Shown piece by piece: positions 18,338 to 27,336 of a stretch of 64,000 nucleotides of DNA. The translations under genes were made by a program, and so were the position numbers. Below the pieces are notes generated by a model. The model worked only from the letters and a program-made list of their open reading frames with translations. It ran no database searches and was not told where the DNA came from. Each line of letters starts with the position of its first letter. Within the stretch, counting starts at the first letter, position 1. Source of the DNA: Hydrogenophilales bacterium (GTDB taxonomy: Bacteria > Pseudomonadota > Gammaproteobacteria > Burkholderiales > Thiobacillaceae); the NCBI GenBank assembly GCA_023258975.1, contig JAHFRD010000004.1, positions 1 to 64,000 of the forward strand, in the 5' to 3' direction.

Positions 18338-21300
18338 GCCACCAAACCACCCCATCCGCGAATGCCAGGGCGGCGCGCGCCGGCTTGTCGGGATAAAGCT
18401 GGCGAACCGCCTGGCGGTAGCCGTCGATCTGTTCGAGATGGGGCAGGGCGCGGCGCTTGATGTCGGGCTCGCCGAGGCCGCCGGTCTTGTAGTCCAGTAC
18501 CCAGACTTCCTCGCTGAATTCCACCAGGCGGTCGATGCGGAAAACGTTGCCCTCGCCGTCCAGGAATTCCATTTCGTTGTGGGCGCGGCGATAGCGGGCC
18601 GGGTCGAAGGCGGGGGCGAGTTCCGGGATGGCGAGGATGCGGCGGGCGGCGGCGGTGGCGCGCTCGGCGGTCTCGGCTTCCACGCCATAGGATGCGGTGA
18701 GCTTGCGAACCGCATCACCAGTGGCCGATGCGGTTCCTTCGTCACCGCATCCTACGGATTCGCTCATCCATTCCAGGCAGGCATGCACGGCGATGCCGAA
18801 TTCGGCTTCCGGGCCGGAAGGGGGGCGGATTTGGCCGATGGGCGGGATTTCTCCCTCCCCCGCCGGGGGAGGGCCGGGGAGAGGGCGCAACGGTTGATTC
18901 GGCGTTTGCGTTTGATCGAGCCTTGCTCCCTCTCTCCCGGCGGGGGAGGGGAGAAAGGGCATTTCCGGCAACCCCGCCATCTCCGCTTGCTCCAGCGCCG
19001 TTTTCAGCATCCCCAGCCAGTGCGCGGGTTCTTTTCCGGCTTCCCGCATGCCGCTGACGAACAGGGCCTGGCGGGCGCGGGTCATGGCCACGTAGAGCAG
19101 GTTGAGGCGTTCGCGCGCGGCCTGTTCCGCCTCCCGCGCGAACAGGTCGTCGCGGCCGCCGCCGCGCCAGGCCTTGGGGCCGTACACCGAGAAATGCGCG
19201 GGGCGCTCGCCGCCCGGCGGCCAGTCCATGATGATGCCGCTGTGATCGTCGCGTTTCTCCGCTTCGTCGGCCTTGATCAGGAATACCACTGGCGCTTCCA
19301 GTCCCTTGGCGGCGTGGATGGTGAGCATGCGCACGGCGTCGCCGCCGCTGGCCGGCGGCTCGTCCGGCGCGTCCTGGCCGGCCTTGTCGCGCAGTTGCCG
19401 CAACTCGTCGAGAAAACGCGGCAAGCTGGGGAAACGGCCGCCGGAGAGGTTCAGGGACAGGCCGAGCAGGCCGTGCAGATTGGCCAGCACGCCGGCGCGC
19501 AGGCGCGGCGCCACGGCGTCGGCATAACGTTCGAGCAGCGCGCCTTCATGAAAGACGCGGTCGAGCAGGTCATGCACCGGGAGATGCCCGGCGATACCGC
19601 GCCAGGCGTCCAGCAGGCGCGCGGCGCGGGCGACCCGCAGCGGGGCGTCCACTCGCGCCGCCCAGGTACGGAGGCGCCACCACCACGGACCATCGCCGCG
19701 CGCCAGCGCCTTGAGATCGTCGTCTGAAAACCCGAACACCGGACATTTCAACGCCTGCGCCAGGGCAAGGTCGTCGAGCGGGGAAACCAGAACACCGAGC
19801 AGGGCCATCAGATCCGCCGCTTCCAGGCTGGCGAGCAGGCCGCCTCGGCGGTCGCCGACGAAGGGGATGCCGGCCGCCTTGAACGCGTCCTCGAACACGC
19901 CGAGGTCGCGCCTCTTGGTGTAGAGCAGGGTGATGTCGCCATAACCGGCGACGCAGCCCGCGCCCAGTTCGAGATGGCCGACGATTTCGCCGATGCGCCG
20001 CGCTACCCAGGCGGCTTCCTGTTCGCGTTTGTGCGGCGCGGCGACGGGCGCCTGGGTGAGTGGGTCGCGGAAGGCGATGGGCGGCGCGGCGGCAATGGTG
20101 TCGGCCTCGGCGATATGCAGTTCGCAATGGCCGGGCAGGGCGGCCTGATGCGCGCCGTGCGCGGCGAACAGCGGGTAATCGTCGCGCCCGGCGAACAGCG
20201 CGTTGACCCACGCCACCACGCGCGGCGCGCAGCGGCGGGTTTCGTTGAGGGGAAAGTGGCGCGCCTGGAAATTCGCCCGCAGCCATTCGGCGGCCACCGC
20301 GAACAAGCGAGGCTCGGCGCGACGGAAACGGTAGATGGATTGCTTGGGGTCGCCCACCAAAAACACGGTGGGGCGCTCGCCGGCGCGGCCGTAGGCCGCC
20401 AGCCAGGCTCGCAGAATGCGCCATTGCAGCGGGTTGGTGTCCTGGAACTCGTCCAGCAACAGATGCTTCCAGCGCGCATCCAGCCTGGAGAGAATGGCGC
20501 CGGCCGCCGCCTCGTCGTCGAGCAGGCGCGCGGCTTCCAGTTCGCCGTCACTGAAATCGAGGCCGCCACGTTCGCTTTTCAGGCGCTGGTAGCTGTCCAG
20601 GTAAGCCTGGCCCACGGTCAACACCAGGCGGTTGAGGCGCAGGGCGCGTTGCCCGGCCAGGCGGTCGAGCGTGAGCATCAGCCGTTCGGCCAGGCGCTGG
20701 TGCAAGTCCAGGTAGGCTTGCGCCTCGGCGCCGAGACGCTCGGAAAGCGCCCGGCTCAACTCATGAACGCGCGCGCCACCTTCCCTGGTGAGGAATACCG
20801 GGGCGAGTTGTTCCAGGCTGTTCGCCTGGATCGCCACCGCCAACTGGATGGCGCGTTTTGCCTCGGTTTTCAATTTCGCGCCATTCAATTCCTGGAGCCG
20901 CCGATAGTCGGCGAGCGCGTCGCGAAACCCGGCGTCTCGCCACAATTCCCCGGCGGGGTCGTCCGCCTCGCTCACGCCCAGGCGTTCGGCCAGCGCCGCG
21001 TCGGCCGCCGCCACCGGATCGTCGTGGCCCTGGCCCGCCGCCCACCATTCGGCGCGGCGGGCCAGCAGGGCGCCAAGCAGATCGCGCAGGCTGGACAGGG
21101 AAAACTCCCCCGCCAGTTCGCTGAAGGCGCGCTCCTCCGGGCCGCCACGCCCGCGCCCCAGGGTTTCCGCCAGGGCGTACCAGGCCTCCTCGCGCAGCAG
21201 GGCGGCATCTTCCAGCACTTCGCCGGGCAAGCGCAGCGGCAGCGGCGCGCGCGCGATGAGGTGGAAGAACCAGCTGTGGAAGGTGGTAATCATGGGCGAG

Positions 21301-21629
21301 GCCGCCAGCACCTTCTCCAGCAGGCCGCGCGCGGCGGGCAGCGCGGCGCGCGCCGCCGCGCCGGCCAGGCCGCGCTGTTCGAGAAAATCCAGGGCCTCGG
21401 CATCCGGCAGCAGCGCCAGATCGGCCAGCCAGGCATCCAGACGCGCCTGCATCTCCGCCGCCGCCTTGCGCGTGAAGGTGATCGCCAGCAGTTCGGCGGG
21501 CGCCGCCCCCGCCAGCAACAACCGCAGCATGCGCGACACCAGCAGCCAGGTCTTGCCGCTGCCGGCGCAGGCTTCCACCACGGCGCAGTGGGTGGGTTCG
21601 AGGGACGGGAGAAGGGGGTTGGCGGGCAT
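18333..21629 (-). CDS. RecB/AddA-type UvrD helicase with C-terminal PD-(D/E)XK nuclease
   Basis: A 1,098-residue superfamily I helicase-nuclease for processing double-strand breaks. Motifs: Walker A EACAGSGKTWLL near residue 20, motif Ia ITFTRKAAAEMQ, Walker B LLLDEFQDTNPLQW, VGDPKQSIYRFRRAEP, motif V LTIHAAKGLEAPVVFL and motif VI LLYVAMTRARQALF. The C-terminal nuclease shows FRIDRLVEF and VLDYKTGG. It is closest in layout to AddA/RecB; no addB, recC or recD partner is in the window. I start at the second Met (MPANPLLPSLEP), because upstream residues look non-family. Residues ~892-926 are encoded by an inserted palindromic repeat. Confidence 0.9.
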   Translation of the reverse strand: MPANPLLPSLEPTHCAVVEACAGSGKTWLLVSRMLRLLLAGAAPAELLAITFTRKAAAEMQARLDAWLADLALLPDAEALDFLEQRGLAGAAARAALPAARGLLEKVLAASPMITTFHSWFFHLIARAPLPLRLPGEVLEDAALLREEAWYALAETLGRGRGGPEERAFSELAGEFSLSSLRDLLGALLARRAEWWAAGQGHDDPVAAADAALAERLGVSEADDPAGELWRDAGFRDALADYRRLQELNGAKLKTEAKRAIQLAVAIQANSLEQLAPVFLTREGGARVHELSRALSERLGAEAQAYLDLHQRLAERLMLTLDRLAGQRALRLNRLVLTVGQAYLDSYQRLKSERGGLDFSDGELEAARLLDDEAAAGAILSRLDARWKHLLLDEFQDTNPLQWRILRAWLAAYGRAGERPTVFLVGDPKQSIYRFRRAEPRLFAVAAEWLRANFQARHFPLNETRRCAPRVVAWVNALFAGRDDYPLFAAHGAHQAALPGHCELHIAEADTIAAAPPIAFRDPLTQAPVAAPHKREQEAAWVARRIGEIVGHLELGAGCVAGYGDITLLYTKRRDLGVFEDAFKAAGIPFVGDRRGGLLASLEAADLMALLGVLVSPLDDLALAQALKCPVFGFSDDDLKALARGDGPWWWRLRTWAARVDAPLRVARAARLLDAWRGIAGHLPVHDLLDRVFHEGALLERYADAVAPRLRAGVLANLHGLLGLSLNLSGGRFPSLPRFLDELRQLRDKAGQDAPDEPPASGGDAVRMLTIHAAKGLEAPVVFLIKADEAEKRDDHSGIIMDWPPGGERPAHFSVYGPKAWRGGGRDDLFAREAEQAARERLNLLYVAMTRARQALFVSGMREAGKEPAHWLGMLKTALEQAEMAGLPEMPFLPSPAGREGARLDQTQTPNQPLRPLPGPPPAGEGEIPPIGQIRPPSGPEAEFGIAVHACLEWMSESVGCGDEGTASATGDAVRKLTASYGVEAETAERATAAARRILAIPELAPAFDPARYRRAHNEMEFLDGEGNVFRIDRLVEFSEEVWVLDYKTGGLGEPDIKRRALPHLEQIDGYRQAVRQLYPDKPARAALAFADGVVWWL
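18850..18954. repeat. in-frame palindromic repeat inside the helicase-nuclease gene
   Basis: TCTCCCTCCCCCGCCGGG (18850-18867) is inverted, with one extra G, at 18936-18954; each arm is itself a small palindrome. In the helicase frame it encodes a Pro/Gly-rich linker (PSPAGREGA ... PLPGPPPAGEGEI) between the helicase and nuclease domains. The reading frame is kept and no motif is broken. It resembles dispersed proteobacterial repeats usually found between genes. Confidence 0.75.
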
Positions 21630-21712
21630 GCGGGAATTGTAAGGGCAAGGGGCCGGCGGGTTTCCTCGCCGCACCAATGGCACAATGGCACTTTGGTTAC
21701 GAGAGACATGCC

Positions 21713-22021
21713 ATGAAAGGCCCGAAGACTTACGATGAATATGTGGATCTGGTGCACCAGGGGGTGTACGAGGTGGACGAGATGCGCGCGGGCATCGACT
21801 ACGACCCGGAGAACGCGGAGCGCTGGTCGGCCATGCTGGATCATCTCGATGGCGTGTTGCGCAAGCTCTACGACGACATGATTTCCGACAAGTACGAGTT
21901 CCCCACCGACAAGGATCTGCCTTACATGCAGTTCGTCAATCGCTGGGGCAAGGAGATTCCCTTCAAGCAGTTGTTGCTGGTCATCAACCAGGCCCACAAG
22001 CACGGGTTGTCGCGTGACTAA
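21713..22021 (+). CDS. conserved hypothetical protein
   Basis: A 102-residue soluble acidic protein (MKGPKTYDEYVDLVHQGVYE...) with no signal peptide, TM segment or Cys motif. I do not recognise a named family. The start is the second ATG; GAGAGA lies 8 bases upstream. It overlaps the next small gene by 8 bases, and pilS and pilR follow, so it is probably the first gene of that transcript. It is divergent from the helicase gene (84 bases between starts). Confidence 0.75.
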   Translation: MKGPKTYDEYVDLVHQGVYEVDEMRAGIDYDPENAERWSAMLDHLDGVLRKLYDDMISDKYEFPTDKDLPYMQFVNRWGKEIPFKQLLLVINQAHKHGLSRD

Positions 22022-22229
22022 AATTCTCCTGATCGTCGCCTTCACCATCGGCATCGTGGTCTGGTTCAAGTACCTGGCCGGCAAGCGGGAGGTATTGCCG
22101 CGCAAGGAAAAAATGCCGGAGGACATGGTGCGCTGCCAGGTGTGCCAGGTGAATCTGCCGCGTTCCGAAGCGCTCCTGAGCCAGGGCAGGTTCTACTGTT
22201 GTGATGAACATCTCCGCCGCCGTGATTGA
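22014..22229 (+). CDS. PP0621-family small protein
   Basis: A 71-residue protein with one N-terminal TM helix (ILLIVAFTIGIVVWFKYLA) and a cysteine motif, MVRCQVCQVNLPRSEAL ... FYCCDEH, that could bind a metal. This matches the small PP0621 family found next to pilS/pilR or ampD in beta- and gammaproteobacteria; function unknown. The start is GTG, within the last bases of the preceding gene. Its TGA overlaps the ATG of pilS by one base. Confidence 0.85.
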   Translation: MTKILLIVAFTIGIVVWFKYLAGKREVLPRKEKMPEDMVRCQVCQVNLPRSEALLSQGRFYCCDEHLRRRD

Positions 22230-23920
22230 TGTCCGTCGGCATGGCCTCTGAGTCCGTCCCGGATGCCGGGCGCTTCGCAATGTCCTCGCCCCCCGCCTCC
22301 GCTTTTCTGAATGCCCCGCCGGAAGAGGAGGAGAGCGGCTGGCGGCGCCTGAAAGCATCCGAGGTGCCGGAAGCGTTCTGGCGCTCGCTCGACCACCTCA
22401 ACAGCTTTCGCGTCTTCCTGGCCATCGCCCTGGGCATGGCCGGGATGCTGGCCAACCAGACGTTTCACCGTTTCGAGTATCCGAGCCTGTTCCAGGCGAC
22501 CTGCGCGGTGTATCTGCTGGTCGCGCTGCTGTTCCGCAGCCCGTTGTCGGCGCGGCGCGAGGGATTCGAGCGGCAGGTGGGGCGCCAGGCCCTGGTCGAT
22601 ATCATCTGCATCACGCTCCTGATGCAGCTTTCCGGCGGCAACTCCAGCGGCGTCGGCCTCTTGTTGATCGTCACCCTGGCCGCCGCCGGCATGTTGTCGG
22701 AAACCCGCATGGTGTTGTTCTGGTCGGCGACCGCCACCCTGGCCGTGCTGGGCGAACAGATCATCCAGGCCACGGTGTTCGATGGCAGCACCGGCGGTTT
22801 TGCCCGGGCTGGTTTTCTCTCTCTCGGCCTGTTCGCCTCCGCGCTGCTTTCCCATATTCTCGCCAAAGGCACCCTGGCGGCATCCAGGGTGGCGGCGGAG
22901 AAGAGCCTGCGGGCGGAGAGCCTGGAACGCATCAACGAACGGGTGATCCAGGAACTGCCCTACGCGGTGATGGCGCTGAACGGCCAGGGCGAGATCCTGC
23001 AACACAACGCGCGCGCCGCCGAATTGCTCGATGTGCGGTTTTTCCCGCGCTGCGGCCTCGGGCATTGCTCACCGCGCCTGACGGAAATGTGGCTACGTTG
23101 GCGCGCCGGCGAGAACCCGCCCGCGCACCCGTTTCAGGTGGGCCGCGAGGGGCGGCGCCTGCGCGCGCGCTTCATCGAACTGGAGCCGACCCGGCGCGAG
23201 GGTGCCGTGGTGGTGCTGGAGGACATGACCGAACTGGAGGTACGGGCGCAGCGCATGAAGCTGGCCTCGCTGGGGATGCTCACCGCCAATCTCGCGCACG
23301 AGATCCGCAACCCGCTCTCGGCCATCCGCCACGCCGCCGGCTTGCTCAAGGAAGACGCTCGGGAAGCGCGCAGCGCCACGGCCGAAAAGTTGTCCGGCAT
23401 CATCGACAGCAATGCCGAGCGCCTGAACTGGCTGGTGGAAGATGTGCTGGCCCTCAATCGGCGTGATCGGCTGACCCGCGAAACGCTGCTTCTGGAGCCC
23501 TATCTGAACGCCTTCATCGAACACATCGCGCAGCGTGAGGGGATGCCGCTCGACTTCGTGGCGGTTCAGGTGGCCGGCAACCCGTCCATCTGTTTCGATG
23601 TCGACCACCTCGAACAGATTCTGTGGAACCTGTTCCGCAACGCGCTGCGCTTTTGCCGCAAGCGGCCCGCCAGCATCCGCATCCGCGCGGTGGCGGGTGA
23701 AACGAAAGTGGACGTGGACGTGGCCAACGATGGGCCAGGCATTCCGGCGGAACTGCAATCACGCCTGTTCGAACCGTTCTACACCACGGACAAGGCCGGC
23801 ACCGGACTCGGCTTGTACATCGCGCGTGAACTCGCCGAGGCCAACGACGCCAGCCTGCACTATGTGGATATTCCGGATGGCGCCATGTTCCGGCTGTCCT
23901 GCCGGTTGCCGCCGTGTTGA
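22229..23920 (+). CDS. pilS: sensor histidine kinase PilS
   Basis: A 563-residue kinase with the PilS layout: six hydrophobic segments in the N-terminal ~220 residues (starting LNSFRVFLAIALGMAGML), a PAS-like segment (VIQELPYAVMALNGQGEILQ), the H-box NLAHEIRNPLSAIRHAAGLL, and an HATPase domain (NLFRNALRFC, DGPGIPAE, GTGLGLYIAREL). PilS senses pilin in the membrane and controls PilR, hence type IV pilus genes. I use the ATG at 22229; a TTG three bases earlier is also in frame. pilR starts 18 bases after the stop. No pilin gene is in the window. Confidence 0.94.
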   Translation: MSVGMASESVPDAGRFAMSSPPASAFLNAPPEEEESGWRRLKASEVPEAFWRSLDHLNSFRVFLAIALGMAGMLANQTFHRFEYPSLFQATCAVYLLVALLFRSPLSARREGFERQVGRQALVDIICITLLMQLSGGNSSGVGLLLIVTLAAAGMLSETRMVLFWSATATLAVLGEQIIQATVFDGSTGGFARAGFLSLGLFASALLSHILAKGTLAASRVAAEKSLRAESLERINERVIQELPYAVMALNGQGEILQHNARAAELLDVRFFPRCGLGHCSPRLTEMWLRWRAGENPPAHPFQVGREGRRLRARFIELEPTRREGAVVVLEDMTELEVRAQRMKLASLGMLTANLAHEIRNPLSAIRHAAGLLKEDAREARSATAEKLSGIIDSNAERLNWLVEDVLALNRRDRLTRETLLLEPYLNAFIEHIAQREGMPLDFVAVQVAGNPSICFDVDHLEQILWNLFRNALRFCRKRPASIRIRAVAGETKVDVDVANDGPGIPAELQSRLFEPFYTTDKAGTGLGLYIARELAEANDASLHYVDIPDGAMFRLSCRLPPC

Positions 23921-23938
23921 TCGAGAACCGTTGCCGTT

Positions 23939-25273
23939 ATGCCCAATAAAACGAAGCATCCCCGCGTCCTGCTGGTGGACGACGAACCCGACCTGCTCGA
24001 ATTGCTCGAACTGGATCTCGCGCGCATGGGGCTGGATACGGCGCGCGCCGCCACCGTGGCAGAGGCGCTGCGGCATCTGGACACGACGGCCTTCGATCTT
24101 TGCCTGACCGACATGCGCCTGCCCGACGGCGAAGGCATCGAAGTGGTGCGCCACATCGCCGAGCACGCGCCACGCACGCCGGTCGCGGTCATCACGGCCT
24201 TCGGCTCGGCGGAAACCGCCGTGGCGGCGCTCAAGGCGGGCGCTTACGACTATGTCGAAAAGCCGGTCACGCCCGAGAAAGTGCGCGGCCTGGTGCGTTC
24301 CGCGCTCAAGCTTGCCGATCTTGCCAGGCCGGCCGGCGGGCGTGATCTGGTCGGTGACTCCGTGCCCATGCGCCAGGTGCGCGCGCTGATCGACAAGGTG
24401 GCGCGCAGCCAGGCGCCGGTATTCATCAGCGGCGAAACCGGCACCGGCAAGGAAGTGGCCGCGCGCATGATCCACGCGCGCGGCAGCCGCGCCGAGGCGC
24501 CCTTCCTGGCGGTGAACTGCGGCGCCATTCCGGAAACGCTGATGGAGAGCGAGTTCTTCGGTTATCGCAAGGGCGCCTTTACCGGCGCCGACAGCGAACG
24601 TGACGGTTTTTTCCAGGCGGCGGCGGGCGGCACCCTGTTTCTCGACGAAATCGTCGAATTGCCGCTCTCCATGCAGGTCAAGCTATTGCGCGCCATCCAG
24701 GAACGGCGCGTGCGCCGGGTCGGCGGGGTCGAGGAAGAAGCGGTGGACGTGCGTTTGATCAGCGCCTCGCACCAGGATTTGCGGGCTGCGGTGGAGCAGG
24801 CGCGCTTTCGCCAGGACTTGTTCTATCGCCTGAACGTCATCGAAATCCACATGCCGGCCCTGCGCGAGCGGCGCGAGGATATCTCCGATCTGGCCCACTA
24901 TCTCCTGGGGCGCCTGTGCGAAGGGCGCGCGGTGCCCACGCTGACGTCCTCCGCGTTGGCCGCGCTGGCTACTTACCACTACCCGGGCAACGTGCGCGAA
25001 CTGGAAAACATTCTGGAACGGGCGCTGGCCCTGTGCGACGGCGGCGGCATCGGCCCGGACGACCTCAATCTTGCGCCACGGTCAAGTGGCCCGGATGGCC
25101 CGGATGGCCCGCGAGGCGGGGTGGCGCTGCAGGATCACCTCGACGAGGTGGAGCGCCAGGCCATCCGCGACGCCCTGCGACGCACCGGCAACAACAAGAC
25201 CGCCGCCGCCCGCCTCCTGAACGTTACCTTTCGTTCGCTGCGCTACCGGATGGAACGCCTGGGGATGGAATAG
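23939..25273 (+). CDS. pilR: sigma-54 response regulator PilR
   Basis: A 444-residue NtrC-type activator: receiver (LLVDDEPDLLELL, phospho-Asp in LCLTDMRLPDGEG, KP in YVEKPVTP), an intact AAA+ domain with Walker A SGETGTGKEVAA, sigma-54 loop RKGAFTGADSERDG and GGTLFLDEI, and a Fis-type HTH at the C-terminus (NNKTAAARLLNVTFRSLRYRM). It should activate sigma-54 promoters such as that of pilA. It contrasts with NtrX of this window, which has lost these motifs. An Asp/Gly/Pro-rich linker (GPDGPDGPRGG) precedes the HTH. Confidence 0.95.
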   Translation: MPNKTKHPRVLLVDDEPDLLELLELDLARMGLDTARAATVAEALRHLDTTAFDLCLTDMRLPDGEGIEVVRHIAEHAPRTPVAVITAFGSAETAVAALKAGAYDYVEKPVTPEKVRGLVRSALKLADLARPAGGRDLVGDSVPMRQVRALIDKVARSQAPVFISGETGTGKEVAARMIHARGSRAEAPFLAVNCGAIPETLMESEFFGYRKGAFTGADSERDGFFQAAAGGTLFLDEIVELPLSMQVKLLRAIQERRVRRVGGVEEEAVDVRLISASHQDLRAAVEQARFRQDLFYRLNVIEIHMPALRERREDISDLAHYLLGRLCEGRAVPTLTSSALAALATYHYPGNVRELENILERALALCDGGGIGPDDLNLAPRSSGPDGPDGPRGGVALQDHLDEVERQAIRDALRRTGNNKTAAARLLNVTFRSLRYRMERLGME

Positions 25274-25298
25274 CGCGCGCGGGGCGCAAGCCACGGCA

Positions 25299-26747
25299 TC
25301 AACTGTGCTTCTCCACCACCATCCGGTCGATCAGTTCCATGACCTCGCGGCTGGCGTCTTCGGTTTCCCGCATGGCGGTGAACATGGTTTGTTGCATCGC
25401 CAGGTCTTTTTCCCAGCCTCGCGCCAGGTAGCCCAACATCCTGTGCGCGCCGGCGTGGACGCGGGCGTGCGGGCCGGCCAGGGCGGCGTAGGCGCGGGTG
25501 GAGCCGAATTCCGCGCGGCCTTCGCCTTCGTACCATTGGCCCAGGCGGCATTGGTGGTGATCCACCTTGACCGCGTCTCTGTAGCTTTGCTCGCCGCCGC
25601 TGTTCAGGGCCATGTAGGCGCGCTGTTTGTAGATGACGTGATCCACCTTCACCAGCGAGGCGAAACTCATGTTCCGGGCACGCGCGGCGCGGCCCTGCGT
25701 TTCCCGCGCGGAGCCGGCGAAGTGGACGAAACGCCCCTCCATCTCGCCGATGACGCCGCGTGAGGCGGCGGCCATGTCGCGCATGGCATGGGAGTCGTCC
25801 AGCATGCGTTGCGCTTCGACGGTCAGCGTTTCCATGACCCGGCCGATGGATTCCGAGGCCTTGCGGGTGTTTTCCGCCAGTTTGCGCACTTCATCGGCCA
25901 CCACGGCGAAACCGCGCCCCGCCTCGCCGGCGCGCGCCGCCTCGATGGCGGCGTTGAGCGCCAGCAGGTTGGTCTGGTTGGCGATGGTGGTGATGAGTTG
26001 CACCGCGTCGGTGATTTCATGGCTGTGTTCGTTGAGGGCGACGATGGAGTCCGCCGCCTGGTCGATGCGTCCGCTGATGTCCGAGAGTTGTTCCACCACC
26101 AGGCTCACCGTGCCGCGGCTTTCCTCCGCGTCCGCCGTGGTGCGGGTGGCGAGTTCCACCACCTGGCGCATCTCGTGGGTGATGTTCTTCAGATCGTTCT
26201 GATTGGACGCGAGGTTGGTCAGCAGATTGCTGGTGTTGAGGTGGTGCACCTGGGAAATGAGCTGGTTGCGCATCTGCCCGCGCTGCTGATCGGCCATGCC
26301 GTCGAGCAGGACATTGTGGCTTTCCAAGCCGCGCTTGAAGCTGCCGTGCAGGCCGGCGGGGAACGCCTTGCGATGGAATTTGCCCTCGACATGCAGGGCG
26401 AAGGCCGTGGTTTCCTCGCGGAAATAGGTTTCCAGTTGATCCAGCATGTCGTTCATGTGCCAGCACAGTTGGCCGAGTTCGTCACCGTCGCCGATGCCCG
26501 TGACGCGTTGATCGAACCGGCCGCGGCTGATTTCCGTGGTGAGCCGGTCGAGCTTGGCGATGGGGGCCAGCCATTGCCGCGCCTTGACCTGGCCCCAGGC
26601 GGAGACGGCGACGCCGATGAGCAGGAACGACAGCATCAGCCAGTCGAAGCCATGCAGTGTCCAGGTGCCGACGATGGTCGCCAGCACCAGGCCGGAGAAG
26701 CCCCAGAGCAGGGCGGTGAGCCTAGATTGCAAGGACCAGTTCGTCAT
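25299..26747 (-). CDS. methyl-accepting chemotaxis protein with C-terminal CZB domain
   Basis: A 482-residue chemoreceptor. Two adjacent N-terminal TM helices (about 10-50) leave almost no periplasmic domain. A HAMP-like segment, the coiled-coil signalling domain with hairpin tip ([19 protein letters not shown]), and a C-terminal zinc-binding CZB domain (KVDHVIYKQ..., [26 protein letters not shown]) follow. With no ligand domain of its own it probably takes input from the PAS protein encoded just upstream, whose gene overlaps it by 26 bases; CZB domains sense zinc/hypochlorite in characterised receptors. Confidence 0.93.
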   Translation of the reverse strand: MTNWSLQSRLTALLWGFSGLVLATIVGTWTLHGFDWLMLSFLLIGVAVSAWGQVKARQWLAPIAKLDRLTTEISRGRFDQRVTGIGDGDELGQLCWHMNDMLDQLETYFREETTAFALHVEGKFHRKAFPAGLHGSFKRGLESHNVLLDGMADQQRGQMRNQLISQVHHLNTSNLLTNLASNQNDLKNITHEMRQVVELATRTTADAEESRGTVSLVVEQLSDISGRIDQAADSIVALNEHSHEITDAVQLITTIANQTNLLALNAAIEAARAGEAGRGFAVVADEVRKLAENTRKASESIGRVMETLTVEAQRMLDDSHAMRDMAAASRGVIGEMEGRFVHFAGSARETQGRAARARNMSFASLVKVDHVIYKQRAYMALNSGGEQSYRDAVKVDHHQCRLGQWYEGEGRAEFGSTRAYAALAGPHARVHAGAHRMLGYLARGWEKDLAMQQTMFTAMRETEDASREVMELIDRMVVEKHS

Positions 26748-27240
26748 AGTTCATGTCCTTTTCGGCCAGCAGATCGGTGAGGATTTTCGTCGAGGCGGCG
26801 ATGGCGTCGCGCGCGCCGGCCTTGCTTTCCGCCTCCAGCATGGCGCGGTACAGGCCGGTCACGGTCTGGATGCCGGAACCCCTGGGTTTGCGGCGCACCG
26901 AGAAATAGCCGGTGATGTCGCCGTTGTGGTCGCGGCTGGGCGTCACGTTGGTGAACACCCAGTAGAAGCCGCCGTCCTTCGCCAGGTTCTTCACATAGGC
27001 GTTGCATTCGCGCCCGGCCTGGATGGTGTCCCAGAGCAGCTTGAACACCGCGCGCGGCATGTCCGGGTGGCGAATGATGTTGTGCTGGGTGCCCAGCAGT
27101 TCACGCTCGTCGTAGCCGGAAAATTCGATGAAGATGCGATTGCCGTAGGTGATGCGGCCTTTCAGGTCGGTCTTGGAAACGATGAAATCGTCCTCGCGCA
27201 TCACCTTTTCCACCGAGGTGGGTGTGATCGGGTTCTTCAT
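26722..27240 (-). CDS. Aer-like PAS domain sensor protein
   Basis: A 172-residue soluble protein made of one PAS domain of the Aer (aerotaxis) type: [20 protein letters not shown], the NIIRHPDMP motif, and [20 protein letters not shown]. The family binds FAD and reads redox state. After it comes only a helical tail (~130-172), with no TM or signalling domain. The overlapping downstream chemoreceptor lacks a sensor domain, so the pair looks like a split Aer. It was annotated from the Met of [17 protein letters not shown]. Confidence 0.92.
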   Translation of the reverse strand: MKNPITPTSVEKVMREDDFIVSKTDLKGRITYGNRIFIEFSGYDERELLGTQHNIIRHPDMPRAVFKLLWDTIQAGRECNAYVKNLAKDGGFYWVFTNVTPSRDHNGDITGYFSVRRKPRGSGIQTVTGLYRAMLEAESKAGARDAIAASTKILTDLLAEKDMNYDELVLAI

Positions 27241-27336
27241 GCCTGCTCCATCCGCGCGGCGCCGGGGAGTGGGCGCCGCTTGTCATTGATGCATGCAGTA
27301 GCGGCAGCGGCCGGAAAAAGTTTAAGGCAGGCCGTG

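Noticed and set aside
16271-18745. An 824-codon minus-strand frame across both trkH genes and the helicase end
   Set aside because: It runs opposite two clear membrane-protein genes; its internal repetition only mirrors the trkH duplication. Its first part is a shifted reading of the helicase C-terminus.
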